DNA of 64,000 nt from the NCBI GenBank assembly GCA_036346205.1, contig JARFJB010001594.1, positions 2,905,501-2,969,500 on the forward strand, written 5' to 3'. The translations under genes and the position numbers were made by a program. Below are positions 11,108 through 21,489 of the stretch, in pieces; position 1 is the first letter of the stretch; each line of letters opens with the position of its first letter. Origin of the DNA: Vesta saturnalis. Lineage: Eukaryota; Arthropoda; Insecta; Coleoptera; Lampyridae. The notes beneath the pieces were generated by a model. The model did not search any database and was not told the origin of the DNA. It was given only the letters and a program-made list of their open reading frames with translations.

Positions 11108-11119
11108 AATTTTTACGGG
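11108..11119 (+). repeat. Right 12-bp target-site duplication of the Penelope pair
   Basis: AATTTTTACGGG, identical to 6,889-6,900. Confidence 0.85.
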
Positions 11120-11718
11120 GTATTTACAAATTCAAAAGAATCTTTTATAGAATTTTTATTATTGTTATAAAAATAGAATACAGTTTAAAGCTCACAATAT
11201 AAACAAGTGCAAAGAGTAATCGTAAACGATTTACAAGCGCATTTCAATCAACTTCACTATTGGAGGAGCGACTATATGAGAAGGGGGGGAGTAGGTAATC
11301 GGGCATGTTGAGTAGAAGTTGACTTGACACATCTTGACATTTGCTCATACAATGATAGAATGTATGTTTTTCTTTTTACATTATTTATTTTACATTATTT
11401 TTATTCGGCAGCCAAAGTGGCACTGTAGCTTAATTTTTATTTTTCCCTGACACTCTTCGTCTCTTTCAAAGGAATCGAGGGGAGAGCTTAAAGTTCTAAG
11501 GCGGAGCATTCTTTTTAAACTCCTAGATTTAAAATAACATCCACATTCCACATGTTTATAATTGTAAATACTTACCTTTAGGTGCTTAATTCGTTATTTT
11601 AAGATAACTTTATAAAACGCAAAGAATAAAAGTTACTGCAAGTGCTGTTCGCACTGTAATAAGTTCTAAGTTATTTGTTAATTTCTAGTGCAGTCTACAT
11701 ACTTGCAAACCTGACGAG
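11120..11718. other. Upstream flank of the Harbinger element
   Basis: About 600 bp with no coding signal. It should contain the left end of the Harbinger element, but I could not identify a terminal repeat with confidence. Confidence 0.35.
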
Positions 11719-12172
11719 ATGAACCTGGGGTAGCCGCTTGTAGAAGAATTTAATGACATACTACGCGATATCCTAAACATTATATTAGAAGAAATAAACG
11801 AAGAAATATATGAAGATAAAAATAGATCTAAATGAGTTTGGGAGCGAAAGTGGATCAGCAGGAGGGAACAGTTCGGTGCAATAATGGTGCTTTTCAAAAA
11901 ACTGGCCTACGAAGATACAGTAGAATATTTTAATGATCTGCGTATATCAGTTAGTTATCTACATAGCAAAGTTCAGCCTACGATAGAGAAGTCAGATACC
12001 AACATTCGAAGTGCTCTATCGTCAAAATTAAAATTACAGGTTGTACTCTATTTGCTAGCAACAGGAGTCTGTATCCGAGTTCTTAGTCACTTGAGTATCA
12101 AAGGCCAGTATTTATATAATGATTATAGAAGTGTGTGAAGCAATATGTACAGCACTGAAGGATTTCATACAG
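11719..12172 (+). pseudogene. PIF/Harbinger nuclease, exon 1 (N-terminal part)
   Basis: First half of a HARBI1-like DDE nuclease, the enzyme that cuts and moves PIF/Harbinger transposons together with a Myb/MADF partner. From the ATG at 11,719 the frame holds WERKWISRREQFGA (about 11,832), EDTVEYFNDLRISV and NIRSALSSKLKLQVVLYLLATG (a diagnostic Harbinger stretch, about 12,000-12,065), then after a frame change near 12,115 EVCEAICTALKDFIQ ending at 12,172. Two in-frame stops lie near 11,731 and 11,835. The sequence after the end reads CAG/ATAAAG, which looks like a donor site with G changed to A. The second half lies at 29,543-30,276 on the far side of the 16.5-kb palindrome. Confidence 0.85.
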
Positions 12173-12300
12173 ATAAAGAAAGACACTTTATTTATTATCT
12201 TTGTTTATTAGTTACTCTCTTAATCGGATGATCAGTGCTATAAAAAGTATAAAAAATGTTTATAGTGCAAAATGTAAACATGAACTTAACAACGTAATAT

Positions 12301-12630
12301 TTAATTTAATATAGTATAAGCACTTTGTCCAGTAATTGATGATATAGCTTGTGGCAAAATATTATTTGATGCTGGTACACTGGACACTGCAATATTTGAA
12401 TCTTGTGACATCGGAAACTCTTCTAACTGAATAGATGAACCAGGTAGGAGGGATGGGGTTGAATCGTCTACGTGCTGTGCGCTAGGGATCGGGCTGAAAG
12501 CCATTTTGTTTTGGGGACTTGTAAGAATGCTCCGCCAAGTACCACGTGAAGGGGTTTCACTATATGCCAGGGAACATGTGGAGCGACTTGGGATATATGT
12601 CATTTGACGAGTTTGGGTATTATCAACAGA
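12301..12630 (-). pseudogene. MADF-type protein, C-terminal part of exon 2
   Basis: Open on the minus strand down to a stop at 12,301. The Ser/Pro-rich tail (for example SSVPASNNILPQAISS) has no domain of its own, but joined across the palindrome it continues exon 2 of the MADF protein at 29,129-29,456. One frame change is needed near the join. The apparent start codon of this frame lies inside the palindrome arm and is not the real one. Confidence 0.6.
12625..12630 (+). repeat. Left 6-bp target duplication (AACAGA)
   Basis: AACAGA directly abuts the first base of the palindrome (AGTAGACATATAAGG). The same six bases directly follow its last base at 29,123-29,128. Removing the element and one copy rejoins the interrupted Harbinger exon. 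Confidence 0.85.
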
Positions 12631-12654
12631 AGTAGACATATAAGGCCGATCCTG

Positions 12655-13960
12655 GACCAGTTCAAGGTCACCCATGTAAATCTTATGGGGATTTATTTCA
12701 AGGTCAAGTGAGTTTTCTCGTTATGCCAGAACGCGCTCCACGTCTCAAGCATTTTGTGGGGATTTAAATTTTTAGTCACTGCCCTCTGGTGGTGAAATCG
12801 GAAGCTTTTGGAGCTCTTTCAAGGTCGAACTTTAAGCGGGAGATTTAAAATGTAGTTGGTCAAGGTCAAAGCTAAAAGTTGCAAGGTAATCATAAATCAA
12901 AATCCCATTCCTGTCCCACTTTTGTCACTAGATTTGTCACCAGATTTGTCACCAGAAAGTCACTAGATTTCTAGGTTGGTAACATTGCTGGGTGCTAAGT
13001 CAAGGCCATGTTGTTGGTAACGGTCCCTGCTACTACGTGTTAGGTTGGTAACCCTGCTAAGTCAAGGTCAAAGGTAAAAAGTTGCAAGGCAAAATAGTAT
13101 TCAAGGTCGAAGACTTACGGTGGTGTCATATTTCTTAGAAATATAAAAAGGTGAAAAGCTAAAATAGAAATTGCCAGGTAATCATAAATAATTTTCAAGG
13201 TCAAACTTTTAGCGGGAAATATAAATTTTGGAGCTGATCATCATATTTATAGTCAAGGTCAACAGTAGGTATTTAACAAGTAGTATAAGCATAATCCTAA
13301 CTCACCGTGCACGTACGCGTTCCCCGTTTCAAGGTCACAAGTAACATTCCATTTTAAGGGGGCTGCTAAGTAAAGGCCACGTGGTTTGTATGCCAAGGCC
13401 ACGTGTTAGGGCCTCTTCAAGTCATGCTTGCACGAGTCCTTCAAGGTCACTAGAAAAGTTAGACTGTTGATTATCCTGGGTCATTGAAGCAAGTCTATGC
13501 ATGTTTCGAGGCCACGCCCTATTCTGAGAAATCAAGGGGGCTCATTTTTAAAGTCTATGCTTTCAAGGTCAGATAAAACGCTCAAATTCTTCAGACATCT
13601 TACATATATAACAATTGTAAAAGTTAAATGGATTGTACTGTAATGAGTAAAAGCATGCAAAAAATGCATCCATATAGTTGATTTGTTATTATATTCAAGT
13701 ACTATAATTGCAACGTGTTAGGTTGGTAACCCCAAGTCAAGGTCAAAAAAAGTTGCAAGGTAATCAAAATAGTATTCAAGGTCGAAGACTTACTGTTGTG
13801 TCATATTTTTAGAAATAAAAAGGTGAAAAGCTAAAAAGAAATTGCCAGGTAATCATAAATAATTTTCAAGGTTAAACTTTTAGGGAAATATAAATTTTGG
13901 AGCTGATCATCATATTTCTAGTCAAGGTCAACAGTAGGTATTTAACAAGTTTAAGTGTTG
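12655..13960 (+). promoter_or_regulatory. Directional TCAAGGTCA motif array, left arm
   Basis: I count 11 exact CAAGGTCA and at least six one-base variants (CAAGGTCG, CAAGGCCA, CAAGGTTA) in about 1.3 kb, all on the plus strand, pointing from the terminus to the centre. Most are TCAAGGTCA. This 9-mer is the known monomer binding site of FTZ-F1/SF-1 and ERR nuclear receptors (FTZ-F1: YCAAGGYCR). The array contains a direct duplication of about 250 bp (13,020-13,275 and 13,709-13,950). Whether any receptor binds here is inference; the motif could equally serve element replication or be a satellite signature. Confidence 0.6.
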
Positions 13961-14164
13961 TAATTGTAGACCATATTTTTATATAAATTGCAGGAGCTGT
14001 ATGTTGAGATCAGTCTGCAAAAGATGACATTTATAAAGATATTGATGATGTTATAAATGCTACGTATAATATTAATTCATATAACACTGTATGTTTAATG
14101 GAAATTTTTTAGTCCTGCTTATCTAATGTTAGCATTTATTGAATAAAGAAATAGCTATGATTTT

Positions 14165-14560
14165 TTTTTCCTTTACCCAAAATTCTGAAATTTCGTATCA
14201 GGTCCAATAAATTAGAGCGCCAATGAACAGTTTCAAAATTTGCTAAAACCAAAAAAATTTGATAAAAAAAAAGATGAATTTTACCAAATGAAAATTTATA
14301 AAGTTGTTGTTAACTGAATAAATCACAACCCAATGTCCTTTACCCAAAAATTTAAATTTCGTATACAGGTCCAATAAATGAGAGCGCCAATGATAGCAGT
14401 TTCAAATTTCAAAAAAAAATTGATAAAAAAAATTTTGTTTATCAATACGTAACTGAACGTTGTTAATTTTAATAAATCGCAACTGATAATCCTTTACCCA
14501 AAATTCTGAAATTTCGTATACAGGTCCAATAAATTAGAGCGCTAATGATAGAACTAAAAA
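14165..14560 (+). repeat. Roughly 190-bp satellite-like repeat, three monomers
   Basis: Monomers contain CCTTTACCCAAAATTCTGAA, TTTCGTATACAGGTCCAATA and AATTAGAGCGCCAATGATAG in that order. The same family recurs at 18,715-19,030, 19,445-19,765, 21,490-22,810 and 27,095-27,510, inside the palindrome only. Confidence 0.8.
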
Positions 14561-14760
14561 ATTTGGAAAAAACTTGAAGGTCCTCTTTACTATTGGAATA
14601 TTAAAAATACATTTTTCCTCAATAAATTAGGCAAATATGAAATATGATATAATAAAAGAATGGTGTAACTAATTTGTAAACTTTTTACGGTTTTTTCTAA
14701 AATAGATTGTAACGATTTTTCATGAAATAAAGAAAAAGTCACAATGAATCTTCAGACATC

Positions 14761-14762
<2 letters not shown>

Positions 14763-14818
<56 letters not shown>
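14763..14818. repeat. (TA)n microsatellite
   Basis: About 28 TA units in the left arm; mirrored in the right arm at 26,822-26,878. Confidence 0.95.
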
Positions 14819-14822
<4 letters not shown>

Positions 14823-15477
14823 TGCAATTTGGATTGTATTAATGAGTAAAAAGCATGCAATTGCAAAAAATGCATCCATATAGTTGATTTGTAATATTAT
14901 ATTCAAGATGTACTAGAATGGAAAAAATTGCAATTTTGTTTGTAAACGATAGACGTGTGTTGAACTATGGTGATAGCTGTTTCGCAACATTTCTTAGAAA
15001 TGGTCAGGGGAAAAGCTAAAATAGAAATTGCAATTCATAAATCTAAGAATAGAATTTTCAAGATCTACCCACTTGAAGGTCACGACGATGATCTATGCTA
15101 TGCATAAAAGTAGGTCATGAGTTCATTGAAGGTGAATACTCCACTTCAAGCTAAAATAGAAATTGCAATGTCACCATCCTCATCATATTACAAGGTCAAG
15201 GTGAAGCTAAAATAGAAACTGTTTCATCATCATCATCATCATATTAAATTAGAAGTCTATAAAATAGTGTGTTCAAAGGTTATTGATCTGTATATCATAG
15301 CTAAAAATGGCCGGTTCAAGTCCTCACTGTTGATCCGTTACAGCTAAAAGTATAGTGACAGCGATCGTTGAAAAGCTTATGCGCGTAACCAGATATGGTA
15401 ATCAAAGAGATGGTTCATATCTGCACTAATGTAACATAGTGGGGTCGTTTAGAGTAACAATATAAGGAAATAGTGTA

Positions 15478-15790
15478 ATGGGTAGTGAGTGTTGTGTCAA
15501 ACATGTGGATGGCATACGCTCAAGAGCAATGGACCAAACAAACCTGAGAACAGCGGTGGAACGCAAGCCAGCATTAGTATTCGATGCCGAACATGAGGGG
15601 TTTCCGGGGAATAGTGAAGCAGTGTAACGTCCTAGTGAAAAAGTATGAAAAGGAGTAAAGATATGTGAAAAGTTTTTAAATTTAAAGGAAATATGTAGAA
15701 CATGTTTTGTAAAGAAGAAAGCCGCGCAATTGCATCAGTTTTGCAATGAAAATGGATGGCATCTCTTGATGGTAGTAGTTCATCCTCATC
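15478..15790 (+). pseudogene. Degraded arm gene 1, left copy
   Basis: Reverse-complement counterpart of the 104-residue frame at 25,781-26,095. The start region and the segment coding for MWMAYAQEQWTK are recognisable, but short deletions near 15,540, 15,570 and 15,610 break the frame. See the right-arm copy for content. It shows that the two arms have diverged by small indels after the inversion arose. Confidence 0.6.
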
Positions 15791-15911
15791 AGATGCAGAT
15801 TAGCCTATCGATACAATTATCAAAGTGCACTCTCCCAACATCATGATGCAGTAATATATAGGACAGTTCCGGTGTCAACTATAATTCATAAGCGTTCTCG
15901 AATCAATAAAG

Positions 15912-16151
15912 ATGGATCTATCTGCATTGAACAGTAGCACTTTCTGTAAATCCTTCACGAACGTAAAAGACGCAAAATATAAAGTGATTGATATGAATAC
16001 TATCAGTATGGGAAACATATTATCATTGAAACCCAGAACTTTAAGTGCATACTTACCTTAGGATTTTATGAATAGTTCAAAAGAAGATCGCATTGAAAAG
16101 TTTAAGCAATATCTGGTTGAGAATGATGCATTACCAGCGCCGGAACTGTAG
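15912..16151 (+). pseudogene. Small arm gene 2, left copy (unknown function)
   Basis: An 80-codon frame starting MDLSALNSSTFCKSF at 15,912 and ending NDALPAPEL at 16,151, with a single internal TAG (reading SAYLP*DFMN). The right arm carries the same frame with the same stop (25,395-25,634), so the stop predates the arm duplication or has been homogenised. The pattern KYKVIDMNTISMGNILSL followed by AYLP loosely resembles small OB-fold-like proteins seen in DNA viruses and large DNA transposons; that is a weak inference and I do not assign a function. Part of its 3' end is repeated at 16,415-16,460. Confidence 0.45.
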
Positions 16152-16974
16152 GAAAGATGACTAATTTAACATTTCTGTAAAAAAAAATAATAACATATAT
16201 ATCTATGTATAATTGTTTGAAATAAATTATATATTTTTGTTGCAAAAAAGAAAGTCTTCTATTTTTGATTAAATGAAGGGTATATCATAATGAAGAGCTG
16301 CTATTGATGAGACTAAAAAATGTGGTGTATAATAATATGGTGTCTGCAGCTATATTGGCTAAGCTCTTCAAGGTTAAGATTTATTGGTATCATATTACAA
16401 TTCATACCAACCAAAGCAATATCTGGTTGAGAATGATGCATTACCAGCGCCGGAACTGTAGGAAAGATTGCATTAGCGCATATACAACACGCTAACGAAG
16501 ACAACCAGACAAAAAAAATGTAGCGTGTGTCTGCAGCTATATTGGCTAAGCTCTTCAAGGTTAAGATTTATTGGTATCATATTACAATTCATACCAACCA
16601 ATCTTCAAGGTTAAATTTTATTGACAAGGTATTGAGAAGGTATAATATTACAGTTCTTATGTTAGACTCTTAAAGCTTCTTAGGAATAGCAAAATAAAAT
16701 ATACATATTATGGTAACATTTTGTAATACCTTTACTGGAGCATATCTATTTATTATTTGTTTTCGCATTCAATTTTCGTTTAATGTGGTCCACAAGATAT
16801 CATCATCATCTTTCCTAATAGGTCATCGCTTCATTATATTGTATACTAGCCATACATTCAGCTTACTTAGAGACGTTGTCCGTAACTTATTACAAACCTA
16901 AGCAAACCCGAGGTGTTGTCTATGCATGTTTCAAGGTCATCAAGCCATGTCACACCCCTAGAGCCCTGAAGTGG

Positions 16975-17105
16975 TCTAAACAGGTAGCCGTTTCCTAAAA
17001 CAGGTAGCTGTTTCCTAAAACAGGTAGCCGTTTCCTAAAACAGGTAGCCGTTTTAAAACAGGTAGCCGTTTCCCAAAACAGATAGCTGTTTGGTAACCGT
17101 TTCCT
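16975..17105 (+). repeat. 20-bp minisatellite, left arm
   Basis: About six copies of CAGGTAGCCGTTTCCTAAAA with small variants and one short copy. The mirror copy lies at about 24,425-24,560 in the right arm. Confidence 0.9.
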
Positions 17106-18714
17106 CGAAGGTTATACGAGAGATCCATTGTTCAGGTGGAAATAGATTCAACATCTCAATTCTGAGAAATCAGGAACAAAGTGGGCCCATTGTTCTAGCC
17201 AACGGTTCAAAGTCTATGCTAACAATTTTGTGATGAATGAACAAAGACGATCCATTGTTCAGTTATAATTTCTAAAATAGATTGTTATCTAAATACATCT
17301 CAATTCTAGGAAATCAAGAACTAAGACGATGCATTGTTCTAACCAACGCTTCAAAGTCTATGCTTATAATTTTCAAGGTCACACCTCTGATAACAAAGGT
17401 GATTCATTGTTTTGGCAAAAGTCTGATGCAAACTATTTCTCAGGTTATAACCCAGCCTATCCATCTAGGTCAACAAGTCAACTTTTAACATTCCTTGAGG
17501 TAAAATTCTAGGAATAGCAAATAAGAGTTCCTATTACTGAATTCTAGTAATATAATCAGTTCGTGGAAACAAGAGGGTTGTCTATGCTGAATATCAAGGT
17601 TCCTGTATTGGCTAAACGTTATGCTTACAGTATCTGGTGGTTGCAAATTCTCAAGGTCTCCAAGAAATTTTCAAGGCCATATGTCCTACAGACCGATCTT
17701 ACCGACATCATTCGATCGAAATGTAGCCGAAACCTGCAGGATCAATTCTAAACGAGTCATGGAAACAAGAAGAATGATAGGCTAATATCATGGTTATTAA
17801 CTAAATTGTAAAAAGCGTGGGCTCATACAATAGTCATCCAGGATGTTTCTCCAAATATAGATAACCGTTTCCCAAAACCGACGGTTGTTTCTCAACACAG
17901 GCTAAACTGAACTAGGTCAAAACCTAAACATCTGGTCATGAGAAGGTTCAAGTACAATCTGAAAGTAGTTTTATATTATAGAAAAGCTAATCACCTACTT
18001 TGGGGTAGTACTGATAGGTAGTAGTTTCTATAAATCCCTACTTTTGAGGTAAAGGTAGCTTTTCCAATAGGCTTATCATCTAGGGTGCATTTCTGGAGAA
18101 AATAATGAATTCTGGGGATTTATTTCAAGGTCAAGTGAGTTTTCTCGTTATGCCAGAACGCTCCACGTCTCACTGACGTTTGAAGCATGCTTGTGGTGGG
18201 GATTTAAATTTTGAGTCACTCACCCTCTGGTGGTGAAATCGGAAGCTTTGGAGCTCTTTTAAGGTTAAACTGTAAGCAGGTTTAAAATGTTGGAGTTGGT
18301 CAAGGTCAAAGCTAAAAGTTGCAAGGTAATCATTCATATAAATCTAAAAGTTTTTGAGTAAGTTAGCAGTTTTGAAAGGATGCATGTTTATAATAAAAGG
18401 CTTCTCCGGGATTGCATTATTCAGTAAACTTTTATTGCTAGAAATGGTGAAAGTAATAAGAATGATAAGAAGAGAAAAGAATTATTAAGTATTGACGAGA
18501 GGAAGAAAGACTGAGGTGTTAATCAAGGAAATAAAAAATTGAGGGTAGATTTAGAGCTGTATGAGGTAAAAAGAAATGATGCAACTTCAGTGAATGTGCC
18601 ATGAAAAAGGTCATTATAATTTGAATGAGAGATGTATTAGTAAATAAGTAATTACGGTAGTAATGATAGTTATATAATATATATGGTTTTAATCGCCTAA
18701 TAAATCACAACTCG

Positions 18715-19030
18715 ATAATCCTTTACCCAAAAATTCCGAATTTTCATATATAGGTCCAATAAATTAGAGCGCCATTGATAGCAGTGTCAAAATTTGTTAA
18801 AACAATAAATGTCATAAAAATTTTGTTTAACTAATAAAATTGATATGTAAGTGAACGTCGTTAAGGCTAATAAATCGCAACTCAATGTCCTTTACCCAAA
18901 ATTCTGAATTTTCGTATATATATCAATAAGTAAGAGCGCCAAAGATTGTAGTTTCCAAAATTTGTAAAACAAAAATGTGATAAAAAAAATTTTGTTTTAT
19001 CAATACGTAACTGAACGTTGTTAATTTTGC
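18715..19030 (+). repeat. Roughly 190-bp satellite-like repeat, left arm inner cluster
   Basis: Two degenerate monomers with CCTTTACCCAAAAATTC and AATTAGAGCGCC-type blocks; related to the cluster at 14,165-14,560. Confidence 0.75.
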
Positions 19031-19444
19031 AATTCACCTTTTCCGAATTAATTTTCTCATATGCCTAACACACATTATTTTTTAATTAAAATGAACACTG
19101 AAGTTTCTTATCATGATTTATTAAATTATTCAAATTATGTAGGAAGAAATGACCCATAAAACTTATATTACAAAGAAAGAAAGAAAAGGTCAATAACATT
19201 ATCCTGTTATATGAAATGTATGTCAGCATTTCTGTATGTGTCTATTTTAAAATAAATAAATACACTCTTTTATAATATCAGATTAATTTTAACTCAAAAA
19301 TTTTGAATTTTGTATATATGTTGAATAAATAACAGCGCAAGGATAGCATTAAAATAAATTTAGAATATAAAAATTTCAAAACAGTCTCGTGAAAATAGTA
19401 CATAAAGGTTGAAACTTGCGTACATTTATATTTATATTTATTTA

Positions 19445-19765
19445 TAAATCAGTAGTCCTTTACCCAAAAATTCCAATTTTCGGCATGTAGACTAAACAGG
19501 CATGAGCGCAAAAGATAGCACTCAAAAATTCTCAAAACTAAAAGAATGTGAAAAAAAATTTTCAATTCTTAATGATAAAGTTTGCAGTTTTGATGTGTAA
19601 GTGAACGTTGTTAAGGCTTAATAAATCATAACTCCAATGTCCTTTAAAAAATTCTGAAATTTCGTATACAGGTTTAATAAATTAGAGCGCCAATGATGGC
19701 AGTTCCAAAATTTACCAAAATGTGATAAAAAGATGAATTTTATCAATGTAAATTTATATGTAAGT
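19445..19765 (+). repeat. Roughly 190-bp satellite-like repeat at inner end of left arm
   Basis: The last two monomers mark the inner limit of detectable arm pairing; beyond them the sequence does not match the right arm. Confidence 0.7.
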
Positions 19766-19950
19766 TAAAGTAAAAAAATTTGAATGTCCACTATTTACAC
19801 AAAAATTGAGATATATAAAATCATATGTATATTTCCAATGATATCTGCAATTGAATATCTTATTTTTTGCATTAAATTCATATTTTTAGAGGTTATGTTT
19901 CAAATGAAAATTTTAACACTTCATCTTCTGTTCACTTATAACATCTAACT

Positions 19951-19956
<6 letters not shown>

Positions 19957-20020
<64 letters not shown>
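19957..20020. repeat. (TA)n microsatellite
   Basis: About 32 TA units at the edge of the unique centre of the palindrome; no mirror copy was found beside the right arm. Confidence 0.95.
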
Positions 20021-20024
<4 letters not shown>

Positions 20025-20111
20025 AATGAAAAATAATAAAGTATAAAAAATTTTATTGAAAAATCACAACACTACTTAGTACCTAATTATAAACTAACTT
20101 AAATGTCTAAA

Positions 20112-20731
20112 CTATCCAATATTCTTAACGCATTTTGTGTATTTTAATGTTCTGTTGTGCAACTTGTAAGTTGTTGTTCCTGCAGCCAACTCATTATTTA
20201 ATCGCTCCACTTTGACACTTGATTTTTCAGAATTAATGTATGTTGATAAAATGTTCTGCAACCACCTAACACTTTTTATTTTAAATTGCTGCAAGTTTGT
20301 AGGATAGATATTGCTTGTGATGGTGGTGGTGAACACAATTATTAATTAAATTTTTTCCTCCGTATTGGAAGTGTAGTTGCTGTGGTGGTGGTGGTGGTGG
20401 TGAAGCTTCAATTCCTCCATATTGGATGTAGTGGCTGCAGTGGTGGTAGTAAGCTACAACTGTGGTTGGGCGTGATGCTAGAAAATAATTGGTTTGGTTA
20501 ATAATATATTTATTAAAAATCACCACACAAAAACAATACATTAAGCAATACTTACTTTTCAAAAACCTTGCAAAGTCGTCGTTTACATCACTGTCGCGTA
20601 TAGAGATGATTGGTATCTCATTTTCACTTACAAGTGTCTCAACAACTTGTTTTGACCTAATACATCTTGCAGTATGTTGGCTTTCTTCTTTTTTGTAGTG
20701 ACAGTTTTGAGCGTTTGCTGTTTGATGCCAT
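20112..20731 (-). pseudogene. Two-exon gene remnant in the palindrome centre (unknown)
   Basis: Minus strand, start ATG at 20,731 (MASNSKRSKLSLQKRRK, strongly basic). After a frame change it continues VVETLVSENEIPIISIRDSD to a donor GTAAGT at 20,555. A 78-bp intron ends TTTTCTAG at 20,478. Exon 2 runs to a stop at 20,112 and contains a His/Asn-rich stretch from a GGT/GGTGGT trinucleotide run (20,380-20,400), one in-frame TAA, then QQFKIKSVRWLQNILSTYIN and a Lys-rich tail. I do not recognise it. Basic N-terminus, acidic middle and low complexity suggest a nuclear or nucleic-acid-binding protein, but that is a guess. It lies divergently from the polB remnant. Confidence 0.45.
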
Positions 20732-21155
20732 TTTATCTGTATAGTATGTATGTATGTATGTAACTACTGAATATTGAAATAAAATTATTATTATGATTAT
20801 ATACATGTAAATTTGTTAACGTGTACAAAAAAGTGGAAGTGGTTACTATTGAGCTGTGCAAGCAAAGGTGATGAATGCATCATAATCTAGACATGAAAAG
20901 GTATTTCATGCCATGTCAGCAATGTTAGGTTATTAGATATTACCAGTAAACGCCCACTAAAGATAATACTAAAGAAAGTGCAATATCTGCATCTTTCTGA
21001 ACTGAAGCTCTTGAATACGCAATCTAAAGGCAATGAACTAAAGAGTGAAAGTATCAAATTTCATTTCATATAAGTCGAGTTTTTATGCTGCATAAGGTCA
21101 AATACAAGTTATAACAAGTTTGTGATATTTAACCTTGAATTGGGAATTAAGCGTT

Positions 21156-21425
21156 TTTAGTCATCTTAATAATGACTGAATCAATGATGTTAGTTTTGCA
21201 CATGCGGTTAATGTTTGGAACAAATTTCATATTAGATCGTTGGAGTACTCATTTGTATTTAAAAACGAACGTTCTACTTTTAGCTGATATTTTCGAAAAT
21301 TTTCGGTAAACTTGTTTAAACTTACAAATTTGATCCTCTGCATATGTACAGCCCAGTTTAGCATTCGATGTTACGTTTAAATCGAACAAGATGTTTTATT
21401 TGTTATCAATGCTTGAATCACTTTT
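21156..21425 (+). pseudogene. DNA polymerase B (Polinton-type) exonuclease-region fragment
   Basis: On the plus strand the pieces FSHLNND, INDVSFAHAVNVWNKFHI (about 21,175-21,230), LYLKTNVLLLADIFENFR (about 21,256-21,310) and FDPLHMYSP (about 21,332) occur in the order and spacing of the Exo III region of protein-primed family B polymerases, whose signature is YLKTDVLLLADIFE. The exonuclease Asp of that signature is Asn here (AAC for GAC). A TGA, a TAA and at least two frameshifts break it, and nothing of the polymerase palm domain is visible. It links the palindrome to Polinton/Maverick elements. Confidence 0.72.
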
Positions 21426-21489
21426 CTTCAGATCACCTTCTACAAAACATGTCACTTCTATCATCAACTTAATAAATGTTCAGTCAGGA

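Larger units (their letters stand above)
12631..19765 (+). repeat. Left arm of the palindrome
   Basis: Matches the reverse complement of about 21,735-29,122 over its whole length, with small indels. From the outside in it holds: the TCAAGGTCA array (12,655-13,960), a monomer cluster of the roughly 190-bp repeat, a (TA)n tract, a small degraded frame (15,478-15,790), a second small frame (15,912-16,151), a 20-bp minisatellite (16,975-17,105), a second copy of the outermost 200 bp (18,115-18,340, like 12,690-12,890), and more 190-bp repeat monomers. The short open frames at 16,710, 17,282 and 17,563 are mirrored in the other arm but resemble nothing and I do not call them genes. Confidence 0.85.

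Noticed and set aside
12301..12675. The 124-codon minus frame as an independent gene starting MGDLELVQ
   Set aside because: Its first 15 codons lie in the palindrome arm, and the rest is the tail of the interrupted MADF exon.
16710..16901. A 63-codon open frame identical in both arms (mirror at 24,638-24,829)
   Set aside because: Identity is explained by the arms being copies of each other. The product is hydrophobic and AT-driven, without a recognisable domain.
17282..17751. Overlapping short frames in the left arm and their mirror at 24,006-24,253
   Set aside because: Frames overlap each other, include the CAAGGTCA motif as codons and are broken or shifted between arms; no sign of coding.
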